Assembly: GCA_035547835.1 (NCBI GenBank)
Contig: DASZTW010000004.1
Span: 1-62,096 of the forward strand
Length of the DNA: 62,096 nucleotides
From: Acidimicrobiales bacterium
GTDB lineage: Bacteria; Actinomycetota; Acidimicrobiia; Acidimicrobiales; Iamiaceae
Reading direction: 5' to 3'
Shown here one piece after another: positions 7,405 through 16,353 of this stretch (position 1 is its first letter; each line of letters opens with the position of its first letter). The notes below the pieces were generated by a model. That model was not told where the DNA came from. It made no database searches and saw only the letters and a list, made by a program, of their open reading frames with translations. The position numbers and the translations under genes are program-made.

Positions 7405-9294
7405 TCAGCTGGCCGCGCCCCCGACGCCAGCGGTGGGGCTGAGGCCCCGCATCCACGTGTCGTACAGCGACGCGTACCGGCCGCCGTGGGCGACCAGTTC
7501 GTCGTGGCTGCCCAGTTCCACCAAGCGGCCCTGGTCGACCACGCCGATCCGATCGGAGCGCGATGCGGTGGTCATGCGGTGGCAGATCACCACGACAGTG
7601 CGACCTTCGGTGAGGCGCTCCATGGCGTCGTCGACCAGCGCCTCGGTGCCGGGGTCGAGGCTCGACGTGGCCTCGTCGAGCACCAGCAGCGGCGGGTTGG
7701 CCAGCGCCGCGCGGGCGAGCGAGACGAGCTGCTTCTCGCCGGCCGACAACCGCGATCCCCGCTCGTGGACCTCGGTGGCCAAGCCCTCCTCCAGCGACGC
7801 GAACCGCTCGTACACCCCGATGGCGCGCAGCGCCTGCACGATCTCCTCGTCGGACGCGTCGGGCTTGGCGATCCGCACGTTGTCGAGGATCGAGCCGCTG
7901 AAGAGGAAGCCTTCCTGCGGCACCACCACGATGTGGTCCCGCAGCGACGCGGCCGACGCCTGACGCAAGTCGACGCCGCCGAAGCGCACGTCACCCTCGG
8001 TCGGGTCGTAGTAACGGGCGATCAGCTTGGCGAGCGTGGACTTGCCGGCGCCGGTGGGCCCCACCAGCGCGAGCTGCTCTCCCTGAGCGATCATGAGGTC
8101 GACGTCCTGCAGGACCGGATCGCCGCCCGCGTAACCGAACGACACGCCACGCACTTCGACGTCGCCCGCCACGGGCAGGTCGACGGGATGCTCGGCTTCG
8201 GGCACGTCGATCGGCGTGTCGAGCAGGTCGAACAGCTTGGTGAGACCCGAGCCCGCGGACTGCACCTGGTTGAAGTACTGGCTGAGCTGCTGGAACGGGT
8301 CGAACAAGTTCGACAGCGACAGCACGAAGAAGGTGACGGTGCCGATGGTGACGGTGCCGTTCACCGTGAGCCACCCGCCGATGCCGATCACCAGCGCGGT
8401 GGTGAGCAGACCCGCGAGCTCGATGACCGGCAAGTACCAGCACGAGATCCACACGGTGTGCATGTACGCGTCGTACAGCCCCCGGTTGCGGCGGCTGAAC
8501 CGCTTGACCGTGGTGTCCTCCTGGGTGAAGGCCTGGATGACCCGCACGCCGCTGATGCCTTCTTGCAACGACGTGAGGGTGACACCGATCCAGTCGCGCA
8601 CCCGCAGGTACGACTTGCTCGAGTCGCGCTGGAACTTGATCGACGCCAGCACCACGACCGGCAGCGGGATCATGCAGATCAGGAACAGCTGCCACGACAC
8701 CACGGCCAACAGCACGACGGCGATCACCATCAGCATCCCGTTGGTGAGCATGAGGACCAGACCCTGCTGCACGAGGTCTTCCATCTGGTCGATGTCGGAC
8801 GTCATCCGTGACACGACGACGCCGGCCTTCTCGCGGTCGTAAAAGGGCATCGACAAGTGCTGGAGGTGGTCGAACACCCGCTCACGCAAGTCGCGCAGGA
8901 AGCCCTCGCCCACGCGGCTGATCATCAGGATCTGCGCCCGCTCGGTCACCCACGAGATGATCGCCACCACGACATACGTTGCGACGGCGATGTTGAGCAC
9001 CCGACCGTTGTCGTGGCTGATGCCGCGGTCGATCGCGATCTTCAACAGGAGCGGGCCGGCGAGGACGGTGAGCGTGTAGACGGCCACCACCCCCATGACC
9101 GCGAAACCGGCCCGGCGATACGGGCGGGCGAGCTTCACGATGCGACCCAGCATCTTCGCGGCGTCGCCACGGCTGAGGCGGTCGGCAGCGTCGTGCTCGG
9201 ACACTGGGGCGTCGGCGACCTCCGGTACGAGCGACCAGCGTCGCCGGGAGCCGCGCGTCGAGGAGCGCTCACGCTCGAAGGGGGGAGGGCTCAC
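7405..9294 (-). CDS. ABC exporter half-transporter with canonical catalytic site (second subunit)
   Basis: A 629-residue type IV ABC exporter subunit with six predicted helices (about 60-330) followed by an ATPase domain. Walker A is GPTGAGKST (412-420), Walker B LLVLDEATSSLD with the catalytic glutamate E541. The signature motif is degenerate: LSAGE (516-520) instead of LSGGQ. The upstream gene has the reciprocal defect, so the two form a heterodimer with one consensus and one degenerate ATP site, as in TM287/288 and BmrCD. An ATGA overlap couples it to that gene. The substrate is unknown; drugs, lipids or peptides are possible. Confidence 0.9.
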   Translation of the reverse strand: MSPPPFERERSSTRGSRRRWSLVPEVADAPVSEHDAADRLSRGDAAKMLGRIVKLARPYRRAGFAVMGVVAVYTLTVLAGPLLLKIAIDRGISHDNGRVLNIAVATYVVVAIISWVTERAQILMISRVGEGFLRDLRERVFDHLQHLSMPFYDREKAGVVVSRMTSDIDQMEDLVQQGLVLMLTNGMLMVIAVVLLAVVSWQLFLICMIPLPVVVLASIKFQRDSSKSYLRVRDWIGVTLTSLQEGISGVRVIQAFTQEDTTVKRFSRRNRGLYDAYMHTVWISCWYLPVIELAGLLTTALVIGIGGWLTVNGTVTIGTVTFFVLSLSNLFDPFQQLSQYFNQVQSAGSGLTKLFDLLDTPIDVPEAEHPVDLPVAGDVEVRGVSFGYAGGDPVLQDVDLMIAQGEQLALVGPTGAGKSTLAKLIARYYDPTEGDVRFGGVDLRQASAASLRDHIVVVPQEGFLFSGSILDNVRIAKPDASDEEIVQALRAIGVYERFASLEEGLATEVHERGSRLSAGEKQLVSLARAALANPPLLVLDEATSSLDPGTEALVDDAMERLTEGRTVVVICHRMTTASRSDRIGVVDQGRLVELGSHDELVAHGGRYASLYDTWMRGLSPTAGVGGAAS

Positions 9295-11063
9295 GAGGCC
9301 ACTTCCTCGGACTCGGGTTGGTACGCGGCCGCCGCGGCCAGCACCTCCCGGTAGCGCTCCGACGTGGTGAGCAGTTCCGCGTGGGTGCCCTGCGCGGCGA
9401 CGCGACCTGCGTCGAGCAGGACCACCCGGTCGGCCAGCGCGATGGTGGCAGGGCGGTGCGCGATCACGATCGTGGTGCGGTTGACCATCACCTCGCCGAG
9501 CGCGTCGCGGATCTCGCGCTCCTTCGACGGATCGACCGCGGACGTGGCGTCGTCGAGGATCAGCACACGAGGGTCGGCCAGGATCGCCCGGGCGATCGCG
9601 ATGCGCTGGCGCTGACCGCCCGACAGCGAGAAGCCGCGCTCACCGATCTCGGTGTCGTAACCCTCGGGCATCGCGGTGATGAAGTCGTGCGCGCCCGCCA
9701 ACTTGGCCGCCTCGACAATGCGCTCCATCGGCGCGTTGGGGTAGGCGAACGCGATGTTTGCTGCGATCGAGTCGCTGAACAGGAACGTGTCCTCGAACAC
9801 GATGCCCACCGCCCGCCGCACCTCGTGCACGGCCGCGTCGCGGACGTCGACACCGTCGAGCAACACCCGGCCCTCGTCGACGTCGTAGAAGCGGGGCAAC
9901 AGCTTGGCGACCGTGGACTTGCCACTGCCGGTCGCGCCCACCAGCGCGACCGACTCGCCTGGCTCGATCCGCAGGTCGAGGTCGTGCAGCACGGGGTCGC
10001 CGTGCCCGAAGCCGAACGTGACGTGGTCGAACTCGATCGCGCCGACTGGTCGCCCGGCGACCGCCGCCGGCAACCCTTTGGGGCGCGCCGGATCGGTGAC
10101 GCGCACGTCGGCCGACAGCACCTCGTCGACCCGCTCGGCGGAGGCAGCCGCCCGCTGTGCCTGGGCGATGATGCTGCCGAGCATGCGCAGCGGCCAGATC
10201 AGCAGCGTGACGTAGAAGTTGAAGGCCACCAGCGCGCCGATGGTGAGGTGGTGGTCCAGCACCCGGTGCCCGCCATACGCCAGCACCAGGATCAGGCCGA
10301 TGCTCGGCAACAAGTCGAGCAACGGCAGGTAGCGGGCACGGATGCGGGCGGTGTCCATCGACGCGTCGTACAAGTCGCCTGCCTCGACCCCGAGCCGCTC
10401 CTGCATGAGCTCCTCGGCGCCGAACCCCTTGACCACCCGCACGCCCGACACGGTCTCCTCGACGACAGCGGCCAGCTCGGCGGACTCTTGCTGGACGGCC
10501 ATCACGGCCGGATGCAGGCGGGTCGAGAAGCGTTTCGCCAGCACGTTCAGCAACGGCAGCGAGCCGACCGCCAGCAACGTGAGGATGACGTCCATGCGCA
10601 GCATCAGCACCACCGCTGCGATGACGGTGGCGAGGTTCGCGCACGTCAGCGGGATCATGACCACGAAGTTCACGATCTGTTGGAGGTCGGTGTTCGAGCG
10701 GCTCATCAGCTGACCGGTCTGCTGGCCGTCGTGGTACGCGAAGTGGAGCTGCTGCAGGTGGCCGAACATGCGCTGGCGGAGCTCGGCTTCGCTCCAACGG
10801 GCTTCGCGGAAGGCGAAGTAACGACGAAGGCCGGTGAACGTGCCCGAAAACAGCCCGGCGATGGCGATGATGATCGCCCACTTCCAGATGGCGTGCGTGT
10901 CCGACTTGCCGATGCCGTGGTCGATCGCCGATTCGACGAGCTTCGGCACCGAGACCTTGGCGGCCGTCCAGATCAGACCCGCAGCGATGCCGAGCGCCAG
11001 CCCACCTCGTTGACGGCGGCACTGGTCACGGAGGAGCCGCCACCCTCTGTTGCGCTGTGCCAC
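9291..11063 (-). CDS. ABC exporter half-transporter with degenerate ATP site (first subunit)
   Basis: A 590-residue transmembrane plus ATPase half-transporter. Walker A is GATGSGKST (376-384) and the signature LSGGQ (480-484) is consensus. In Walker B the catalytic glutamate is aspartate (LILDDATSAVD, D505), and the Q-loop reads IVFEDTFLFS with Glu in place of Gln. This is the non-hydrolytic partner of a heterodimeric exporter. It starts with GTG, with AGGGGG 5 nt upstream. The promoter contains a perfect 16-bp palindrome touching the -10, so the pair is likely under a dedicated repressor. The second subunit follows with a 4-bp overlap. Confidence 0.9.
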   Translation of the reverse strand: MAQRNRGWRLLRDQCRRQRGGLALGIAAGLIWTAAKVSVPKLVESAIDHGIGKSDTHAIWKWAIIIAIAGLFSGTFTGLRRYFAFREARWSEAELRQRMFGHLQQLHFAYHDGQQTGQLMSRSNTDLQQIVNFVVMIPLTCANLATVIAAVVLMLRMDVILTLLAVGSLPLLNVLAKRFSTRLHPAVMAVQQESAELAAVVEETVSGVRVVKGFGAEELMQERLGVEAGDLYDASMDTARIRARYLPLLDLLPSIGLILVLAYGGHRVLDHHLTIGALVAFNFYVTLLIWPLRMLGSIIAQAQRAAASAERVDEVLSADVRVTDPARPKGLPAAVAGRPVGAIEFDHVTFGFGHGDPVLHDLDLRIEPGESVALVGATGSGKSTVAKLLPRFYDVDEGRVLLDGVDVRDAAVHEVRRAVGIVFEDTFLFSDSIAANIAFAYPNAPMERIVEAAKLAGAHDFITAMPEGYDTEIGERGFSLSGGQRQRIAIARAILADPRVLILDDATSAVDPSKEREIRDALGEVMVNRTTIVIAHRPATIALADRVVLLDAGRVAAQGTHAELLTTSERYREVLAAAAAYQPESEEVAS

Positions 11064-11068
11064 CGGAG

Positions 11069-11098
11069 CCCCCTGGACTTGACCCGCGGGTCAATCTA
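11069..11098 (-). promoter_or_regulatory. Promoter with 16-bp palindromic operator before the ABC exporter
   Basis: On the minus strand the -10 TAGATT (11098-11093) runs into the perfect palindrome TTGACCCGCGGGTCAA (11079-11094), sharing its last two T residues. The SD AGGGGG (11074-11069) and the GTG at 11063 follow. The transcription start would fall inside the palindrome, so a protein bound there should block transcription. The same layout recurs at 51645-51675. Confidence 0.65.
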
Positions 11099-11228
11099 GC
11101 CGGGCACGCCTGTGGCTCTCGCAATCGATTTCGCGTGACACCTGCCGCAGAAAGCACCCAACGACACTGGCATGAACTGTGGGAATCATGTCATTGACGC
11201 CACCGACGTCGGGGCGGAAGATCGACGC

Positions 11229-12248
11229 ATGACCACGCGACACATTGCGATCGTGGCCTTTCCCGGGGTTCAGGCGCTCGACGTCGCGGGCCCCCACGAG
11301 GTCTTCGCCACCGCGGATCGCGTGCTGCGACATCTCGAGTGTCGTGACCGCTACGACGTGTCGGTGGTGTCGCACCGCGGCGGGCCGATCGCCTCCGAGA
11401 GTGGCCTGGAGATCGGGACCCGCCCGGCAGGCGACGTGCATCGCTCGACCCACACGCTCATCGTTCCCGGAGGATCCGGTGTCCGAGACGCCGCGGCCGA
11501 TCCGGGGACGGTGACGTGGCTGGCCGGGCTGCGGAGCCGCCGACTCGCCACCGTGTGCAGCGGGCCGTTCCTGGCAGCCGCCGCCGGTCTCTTGCGCGAC
11601 CGGAAGGTCACCACCCACTGGGCCCGGGCGGCCGAGTTGGCACAAGCCCACCCCGATCTCACGGTCGACCCCGAACCGGTGTACCTGCGCGACGGCGACG
11701 TGTGGTCGTCGGCAGGGGTCACGGCCGGCATCGACCTCTCGCTGGCACTCGTGCGCGAGGACGTGGGCATCGACGTGGCGCAGACCGTCGCGCAGTGGCT
11801 GGTCATGTTCCTCCACCGCCCGGCGAACCAGTCGCAGTTCGCCGCGCCGGTGTGGATCCGCCGGGGCGCCGACGACGGCGTGCGCCGCGCGCAGGACCTC
11901 GTCGACGCCGATCCCGGCGGCGATCACCGGATCGAAGTGCTGGCTGATCGGGTCGACATGAGCCCGCGCAACTTCCAGCGCCGCTTCACCGAACAAGTCG
12001 GCATGACGCCCGGCAAGTACGTCGCCGAGGTCCGCCTCGAAGCCGCTCGCCGCGCGCTCGAGGAGTCCGACGCGCCGATCGCCACCATCGCCGCCGCCAC
12101 CGGACACGGCTCCGCCGAGACGTTGCGCCGCACGTTCGTCGAACGGCTCGGAGCCTCGCCGCGCGAGTACCGCCGCCGCTTCACCCACCACCCCGATGCC
12201 GCTGCACCTCCAACAGCCGCCGCACACCAAAGGAAGGTCGACCAGTGA
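11229..12248 (+). CDS. GlxA-type transcriptional regulator (DJ-1/PfpI plus AraC HTH)
   Basis: A 339-residue regulator. The N-terminal DJ-1/PfpI-like domain (about 5-180) has the nucleophile-elbow cysteine in ATVCSGPFLAAA. The C-terminal AraC/XylS domain (about 225-325) has two helix-turn-helix units: IEVLADRVDMSPRNFQRRF, then IATIAAATGHGSAETLRRTF. Such proteins sense small metabolites and activate nearby genes. The next gene, overlapping by 4 bp, encodes a free-standing DJ-1/PfpI enzyme, probably in the same pathway and possibly the target. The ATG at 11229 fits the start of the domain; an in-frame ATG at 11172 would add 19 unrelated residues. Confidence 0.88.
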   Translation: MTTRHIAIVAFPGVQALDVAGPHEVFATADRVLRHLECRDRYDVSVVSHRGGPIASESGLEIGTRPAGDVHRSTHTLIVPGGSGVRDAAADPGTVTWLAGLRSRRLATVCSGPFLAAAAGLLRDRKVTTHWARAAELAQAHPDLTVDPEPVYLRDGDVWSSAGVTAGIDLSLALVREDVGIDVAQTVAQWLVMFLHRPANQSQFAAPVWIRRGADDGVRRAQDLVDADPGGDHRIEVLADRVDMSPRNFQRRFTEQVGMTPGKYVAEVRLEAARRALEESDAPIATIAAATGHGSAETLRRTFVERLGASPREYRRRFTHHPDAAAPPTAAAHQRKVDQ

Positions 12249-12904
12249 CCGAACCATCCGCACCCGTCCACATCGCCATCGCGTTGTTCCCTCGCCTCAC
12301 CGTGCTCGACGCCGTCGGGCCCTATGAGGTCCTGCAACGCCTGCCGGAGTTCGACGTCACCTTCGTGGGCCACGAGACCGGCCCGGTCCGGGCCGACAAC
12401 GGCTTCCTCGGACTCGAGGTCGACGCAACGTTCGCCGACCTGCCGGACCCCGACGTCCTGGTCGTCCCCGGCGGGGTCGGCGCCCGGGAGCTGACCGGCG
12501 ACGACGTGATCCTCGACTGGATCCGCCGCGCCCACCGCACCAGTCGGTTCACGACCTCGGTGTGCACCGGCTCCATGCTGCTGGCCGCTGCCGGCCTGCT
12601 CGACGGGCTCACCGCCACCACGCACTGGGCGTACATGGACCAGCTCGCCGACCTAGGGGCCAAGCCGACGCCGGACCGCGTAGTCGAGCACCTCGATGAC
12701 CGGCTCATCACGGCGGCCGGCGTGTCGAGCGGCATCGACATGGCGTTGCGGCTGGTGGAGGTCATGGTCGACCGCACCGCCGCCGAGGCCGTCCAGCTCC
12801 TGATCGAATACGACCCCGAGCCGCCGGTCGACAGTGGCTCACCGGCCAAAGCCCCGGCGCACGCCATGGCCCGCGCGATCGAGTACGCCGGCCTGCGCAG
12901 CTGA
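12245..12904 (+). CDS. DJ-1/PfpI family protein, isonitrile hydratase-like
   Basis: A 219-residue single-domain protein. It has the acidic pair of the isonitrile hydratase group (LDAVGPYEVL, D22 and E28), the glycine-rich VLVVPGGVGARE, and the nucleophile C107 in TTSVCTGSMLLAAAGLLDG. Relatives hydrate isonitriles to N-formamides, though many are uncharacterised. The GTG start overlaps the TGA of the upstream GlxA-type regulator (GTGA), so the two are translationally coupled. It converges with the gamma carbonic anhydrase gene across an 85-bp C-rich spacer. Confidence 0.82.
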   Translation: MTEPSAPVHIAIALFPRLTVLDAVGPYEVLQRLPEFDVTFVGHETGPVRADNGFLGLEVDATFADLPDPDVLVVPGGVGARELTGDDVILDWIRRAHRTSRFTTSVCTGSMLLAAAGLLDGLTATTHWAYMDQLADLGAKPTPDRVVEHLDDRLITAAGVSSGIDMALRLVEVMVDRTAAEAVQLLIEYDPEPPVDSGSPAKAPAHAMARAIEYAGLRS

Positions 12905-12989
12905 CCCCGCCGCCCTTCCCCGAGCCCGCCACCCCGACCCGACCCCGGGAAGCACGCCGCTCTGGGTCGGGCTGGGTTGTGCGCGTGGG

Positions 12990-13511
12990 TCAGTCGATGC
13001 GGCGGAGCTCGGCGCGGTAGCGGATGGCCCGGGCGACGTAGCTCTCCATCGCAAGACGGATCATGAACTCGGGCTGCACCGAGTCCGGCCGGAGCTTCGC
13101 CGGGACCCCGAGCGCCATGGCCCCCGACGGCACGACCATGTTGTTGGGCACCAGCGCCTGCGCCCCCACGAGCGCGCCCGTCTCCACCACCGCGTTGTGC
13201 AGCACCACCGATCCCGAACCCACCAGCGCGCCATCGTGGATGATGCAGCCCTCGAGGTGCGCGAGGTGGCCGACCACGCATTCGTCGCCCACGCGGGTGG
13301 GGCTCATGGGCGTGGTGTGGACGACCGTGCCGTCCTGGATCGAGGTGCGGGCGCCGATCGTGATGGTCGCGTCGTCGCCGCGCAGCACCGCACCCGGCCA
13401 GATCGACGACTCCGCGCCGATCGTCACCGACCCGATCACCACTGCTTCGGCGGCGACATGAGCGGACGGGTGAATGTCGGGGACCTGGTCACCCAATGCG
13501 TAGACGGCCAT
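12990..13511 (-). CDS. Gamma carbonic anhydrase-like hexapeptide protein
   Basis: A 173-residue left-handed beta-helix protein of hexapeptide repeats (AVVIGSVTIGAESSIWPG and onward). The three zinc-ligand histidines of gamma carbonic anhydrases are visible in GTVVHTTPMS and VVGHLAHLEGC. Members may hydrate CO2 or, as YrdA/PaaY types, act as thioesterases or be inactive. The ATG at 13511 lies 8 nt downstream of TAGGGT (13525-13520), the leaderless pattern. The frame stays open another 1.7 kb upstream, but that is antisense to oligopeptidase B. It is divergent from that gene. Confidence 0.88.
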   Translation of the reverse strand: MAVYALGDQVPDIHPSAHVAAEAVVIGSVTIGAESSIWPGAVLRGDDATITIGARTSIQDGTVVHTTPMSPTRVGDECVVGHLAHLEGCIIHDGALVGSGSVVLHNAVVETGALVGAQALVPNNMVVPSGAMALGVPAKLRPDSVQPEFMIRLAMESYVARAIRYRAELRRID

Positions 13512-13519
13512 GCACCGGC

Positions 13520-13636
13520 ACCCTACGGGGCCGACCGCGACCCGGGCGAAGCGCGCGCAGGCGACGACGCCGGACCGCGCCTCCGGCAGGCAACAGCTGG
13601 AGCCGGAGCCGAGCGCGGCGCGCAGGTGTCTAACCT
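13520..13636. promoter_or_regulatory. Divergent leaderless promoters (gamma-CA / oligopeptidase B)
   Basis: Leftward -10 TAGGGT (13525-13520) is 8 nt from the carbonic anhydrase ATG. Rightward -10 TAACCT (13631-13636) is 7 nt from the GTG at 13644. Neither gene has a Shine-Dalgarno site. Confidence 0.6.
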
Positions 13637-13643
13637 CGGCGCC

Positions 13644-15782
13644 GTGGTCGCTGCGCACCCTGCTCCGGACGGCACCGGCCCCACCGAGCCGCCAACACCC
13701 AAGCGCGTGCGGCACGTGCGATCGCTCCACGGCGACGACGTGCCCGACGACTGGTACTGGCTCGCCGACGAGTCCGACCCCGACCGGCGCCCGCACCTCG
13801 AAGCCGAGAACGCCTGGGCGGAGGCGGCCACGGCACGGCTGGCGGGCCTGCGCGAGCGCCTCTTCGAGGAGATCAAGAGCCGGGTGCAGGAGACCGACGC
13901 GACCGCGGCCTGGAAGAACGGCCCATGGTGGTACTACGACCGCACGACCGAGGGGCTCGGCCAACCCGTGCACTGCCGGCGACCCGACGACGGGTCCGGC
14001 CGCGCGCCCGCCGGCGAGCCCGGGGGGCCCACCGAGCAAGTGCTGCTCGACGAGAACCAACTGGCGGCAGGAACCGGGTTCGCCCGCCTCGGCAACCTGT
14101 CGGTGAGTCCCGACGGGAACCTGCTCGCGTGGTCCGTCGACCACCGCGGCGACGAGGCTCACACGTTGCACGTGCGCGACCTGCGAACCGGCGAGGATCT
14201 CGCGGAAGCGATTCCCGCCACCTCGTACGGCCTTGGCTGGGCGGCCAACGGCGAGTCGCTCTTCTACACCACGCTCGACCACGCGCAGCGACCCTGGCAG
14301 GTGTGGCACCACCGGCTCGGCACGGACCGCGCTTCCGATCGCCTGGTGTTCGAGGAGCCCGACGAGCGCTTCTTCGTCGGCGTCGGCAACAGCCGCGACG
14401 ACCGCCACGTCGTGATCGACACGGGCAGCGTCACCAGCTCGGAGATCTGGCTCCTCGACGCCACCGACCCCGACGGGGCAACGCGCGTGGTGGCGCCCAG
14501 ATCCGACGACGTCGAATACCACGTGGAGCCGCACGGCACCCGGCTGTTCATCGTCTCGAACCACGAAGGTCCCGACTTCGCGCTCTACGAGACCACGATC
14601 GACGAAGCGGCCGACCGCGCCGCGTGGACCACCTTGATCCCCCACCGGCCCGGGGTGCGCATCGACGGTGTCGACGCCTTGCGCGACCACTTGGTCGTGT
14701 CGTTGCGCGAGGGCGGGCACACCGGGCTGCTGGTCCACGAACTGGCCACCGGCGCCCAGCGGGCGATCCCGATCGACGAGCCGGTGGCGACACTCGGCCC
14801 TCACGTCAACGCCGAGTTCGACACGGCGGTCTTCCGATATCACTACGAGTCGCTGGTGACGCCGGCAACCATCTACGAAGACGACCTGACGACCGGCGAG
14901 CGCACGCTGCGCCGGCGCGTGCCGGTGCCGGGCGGCTACGACCCCGACCGATACGAGTCGAACGGGCTGTGGGCGACGGCTGGCGACGGCACGAAGGTCC
15001 CGATCTCGCTCGTGCACCGCAAGGGTCTCGCGCTCGACGGCAGCCACCCGTGCCTCCTGTACGGCTACGGCGCGTACGAGGCGAGCACCGACCCGTGGTT
15101 CTCCCCGGCACGGGTGTCGCTGCTCGAGCGTGGGTTCGTATGGGGCATCGCCCATGTGCGGGGCGGTGGTGAGATGGGCCGCCAGTGGTACGAGCACGGC
15201 AAGCTGCTCGAGAAGCCCAACTCGTTCAGCGATTTCGTCGCGTGCGCCCGCCACTTGATCGACGCCGGTTACACCTCACCGGCCCGGCTCGCGGCCAGGG
15301 GCGGGTCGGCAGGCGGGCTGTTGATGGGCGCAGTGGCGAACGCCGCCCCGGACTTGTTCCGGGCGGTCGTCGCCGAGGTTCCGTTCGTCGACGCCCTCAA
15401 CACCATCTGCGACCCGACGCTGCCGCTGACCGTGACCGAGTGGGAGGAGTGGGGCAACCCGCTCGAGAGCGCCGAGGTGTACCGGGTCATGCGCAGCTAC
15501 TCGCCGTACGAGAACGTGCATCCCGTGCCGTACCCGGCGGTGCTCGCCACCGCCGGTCTGCACGACACGCGCGTCGGGGTGCACGAGCCCGCGAAGTGGG
15601 TGGCGCGCCTCCGCGACGTCAGCACCGGCGACGCGCCGATCGTGCTGAGGATCGAGATGGGCGCCGGGCACGGCGGGCCGACCGGGCGGTACGACGCCTG
15701 GGAGCGCGAAGCGTTCGCCCTGGCGTTCGTGATCGATCGACTCGGCGCGCCGCTCGATCCCGCCGTCAGCCCAACCAGCTGA
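13644..15782 (+). CDS. ptrB: Oligopeptidase B (prolyl oligopeptidase family S9A)
   Basis: A 712-residue cytosolic serine peptidase that cleaves short peptides after basic residues. The N-terminal beta-propeller begins with the family segment DDWYWLADESDPDRRPHLEAE. The C-terminal alpha/beta-hydrolase domain carries the nucleophile in ARGGSAGGLLMG, Asp in LHDTRVGVHEP and His in GAGHGGPTGRYD. GGSAGG rather than GGSNGG favours oligopeptidase B over prolyl oligopeptidase. The GTG at 13644 follows TAACCT by 7 nt; another GTG at 13626 lies upstream of this -10. The 3' end overlaps convergent engB by 17 bp. Confidence 0.92.
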   Translation: MVAAHPAPDGTGPTEPPTPKRVRHVRSLHGDDVPDDWYWLADESDPDRRPHLEAENAWAEAATARLAGLRERLFEEIKSRVQETDATAAWKNGPWWYYDRTTEGLGQPVHCRRPDDGSGRAPAGEPGGPTEQVLLDENQLAAGTGFARLGNLSVSPDGNLLAWSVDHRGDEAHTLHVRDLRTGEDLAEAIPATSYGLGWAANGESLFYTTLDHAQRPWQVWHHRLGTDRASDRLVFEEPDERFFVGVGNSRDDRHVVIDTGSVTSSEIWLLDATDPDGATRVVAPRSDDVEYHVEPHGTRLFIVSNHEGPDFALYETTIDEAADRAAWTTLIPHRPGVRIDGVDALRDHLVVSLREGGHTGLLVHELATGAQRAIPIDEPVATLGPHVNAEFDTAVFRYHYESLVTPATIYEDDLTTGERTLRRRVPVPGGYDPDRYESNGLWATAGDGTKVPISLVHRKGLALDGSHPCLLYGYGAYEASTDPWFSPARVSLLERGFVWGIAHVRGGGEMGRQWYEHGKLLEKPNSFSDFVACARHLIDAGYTSPARLAARGGSAGGLLMGAVANAAPDLFRAVVAEVPFVDALNTICDPTLPLTVTEWEEWGNPLESAEVYRVMRSYSPYENVHPVPYPAVLATAGLHDTRVGVHEPAKWVARLRDVSTGDAPIVLRIEMGAGHGGPTGRYDAWEREAFALAFVIDRLGAPLDPAVSPTS

Positions 15783-16347
15783 GGATCAGCGCGCGCAGCC
15801 GGTCGATGCCGGTGCCCTTGGTGGCGCTCACCCACACCACGTCGGCCCGCGCCACGCCGCATCGCTCGGCGAGCTCGGCCTTGCGGGTTTCGCGCTTCGA
15901 CGCTTTGACCTTGTCGTGCTTGCTGGCGACGACGGTGAACGTGAGATCGTGCGCCCGCAGCCAATCGAGCATCTGGACGTCGAGCTTGGTGGGCCCGATC
16001 TCGCCGTCGACCAAGACGAGGGTGCGGACCAGCGACTGCCGCCCGAGCAGGTACCCCTCGACCATGGGCTGCCAGCCGGCACGCACGTGCGCGGGCACTT
16101 TGGCGAACCCGTACCCGGGGCAGTCGACAGCGCTGGTGTCGTCGCCGAGCGCGAACAAGTTGAGCAGTTGCGTGCGGCCCGGGGTCTTGGACACGTGCGC
16201 GAGGGCCTTGCGGTTGGCGAGCGCGTTCAGCAGCGACGACTTGCCGACGTTGGAGCGGCCCATGAACGCCACTTCCGCGCGCGACGGAGGAAGGTCGCGG
16301 TGGTCGCGCGCCGACATCACGAACTGGAACTGCAGTGGTGGGCTCAC
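15766..16347 (-). CDS. engB: Ribosome biogenesis GTPase EngB (YsxC/YihA)
   Basis: A 193-residue small GTPase needed for large ribosomal subunit assembly. G1 is GRSNVGKSS, the G2 region is KTPGRTQLLN, G3 is DCPGYGFA, G4 is ASKHDK (usually TKxD), and G5 is VSATKGTG. The GTG start lies 6 bp after the stop of the solute-binding protein gene, so it is the last gene of the sugar ABC operon. This is unusual for a ribosome assembly factor. An internal ATG at residue 11 (MSARDH) is an alternative start. Confidence 0.93.
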   Translation of the reverse strand: MSPPLQFQFVMSARDHRDLPPSRAEVAFMGRSNVGKSSLLNALANRKALAHVSKTPGRTQLLNLFALGDDTSAVDCPGYGFAKVPAHVRAGWQPMVEGYLLGRQSLVRTLVLVDGEIGPTKLDVQMLDWLRAHDLTFTVVASKHDKVKASKRETRKAELAERCGVARADVVWVSATKGTGIDRLRALILSWLG

Positions 16348-16353
16348 CGATCG

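Noticed and set aside
12990-15254. A 754-codon minus-strand frame containing the carbonic anhydrase
   Set aside because: Only the last 173 codons encode a recognisable protein. The rest is antisense to oligopeptidase B, an effect of GC-rich third positions.
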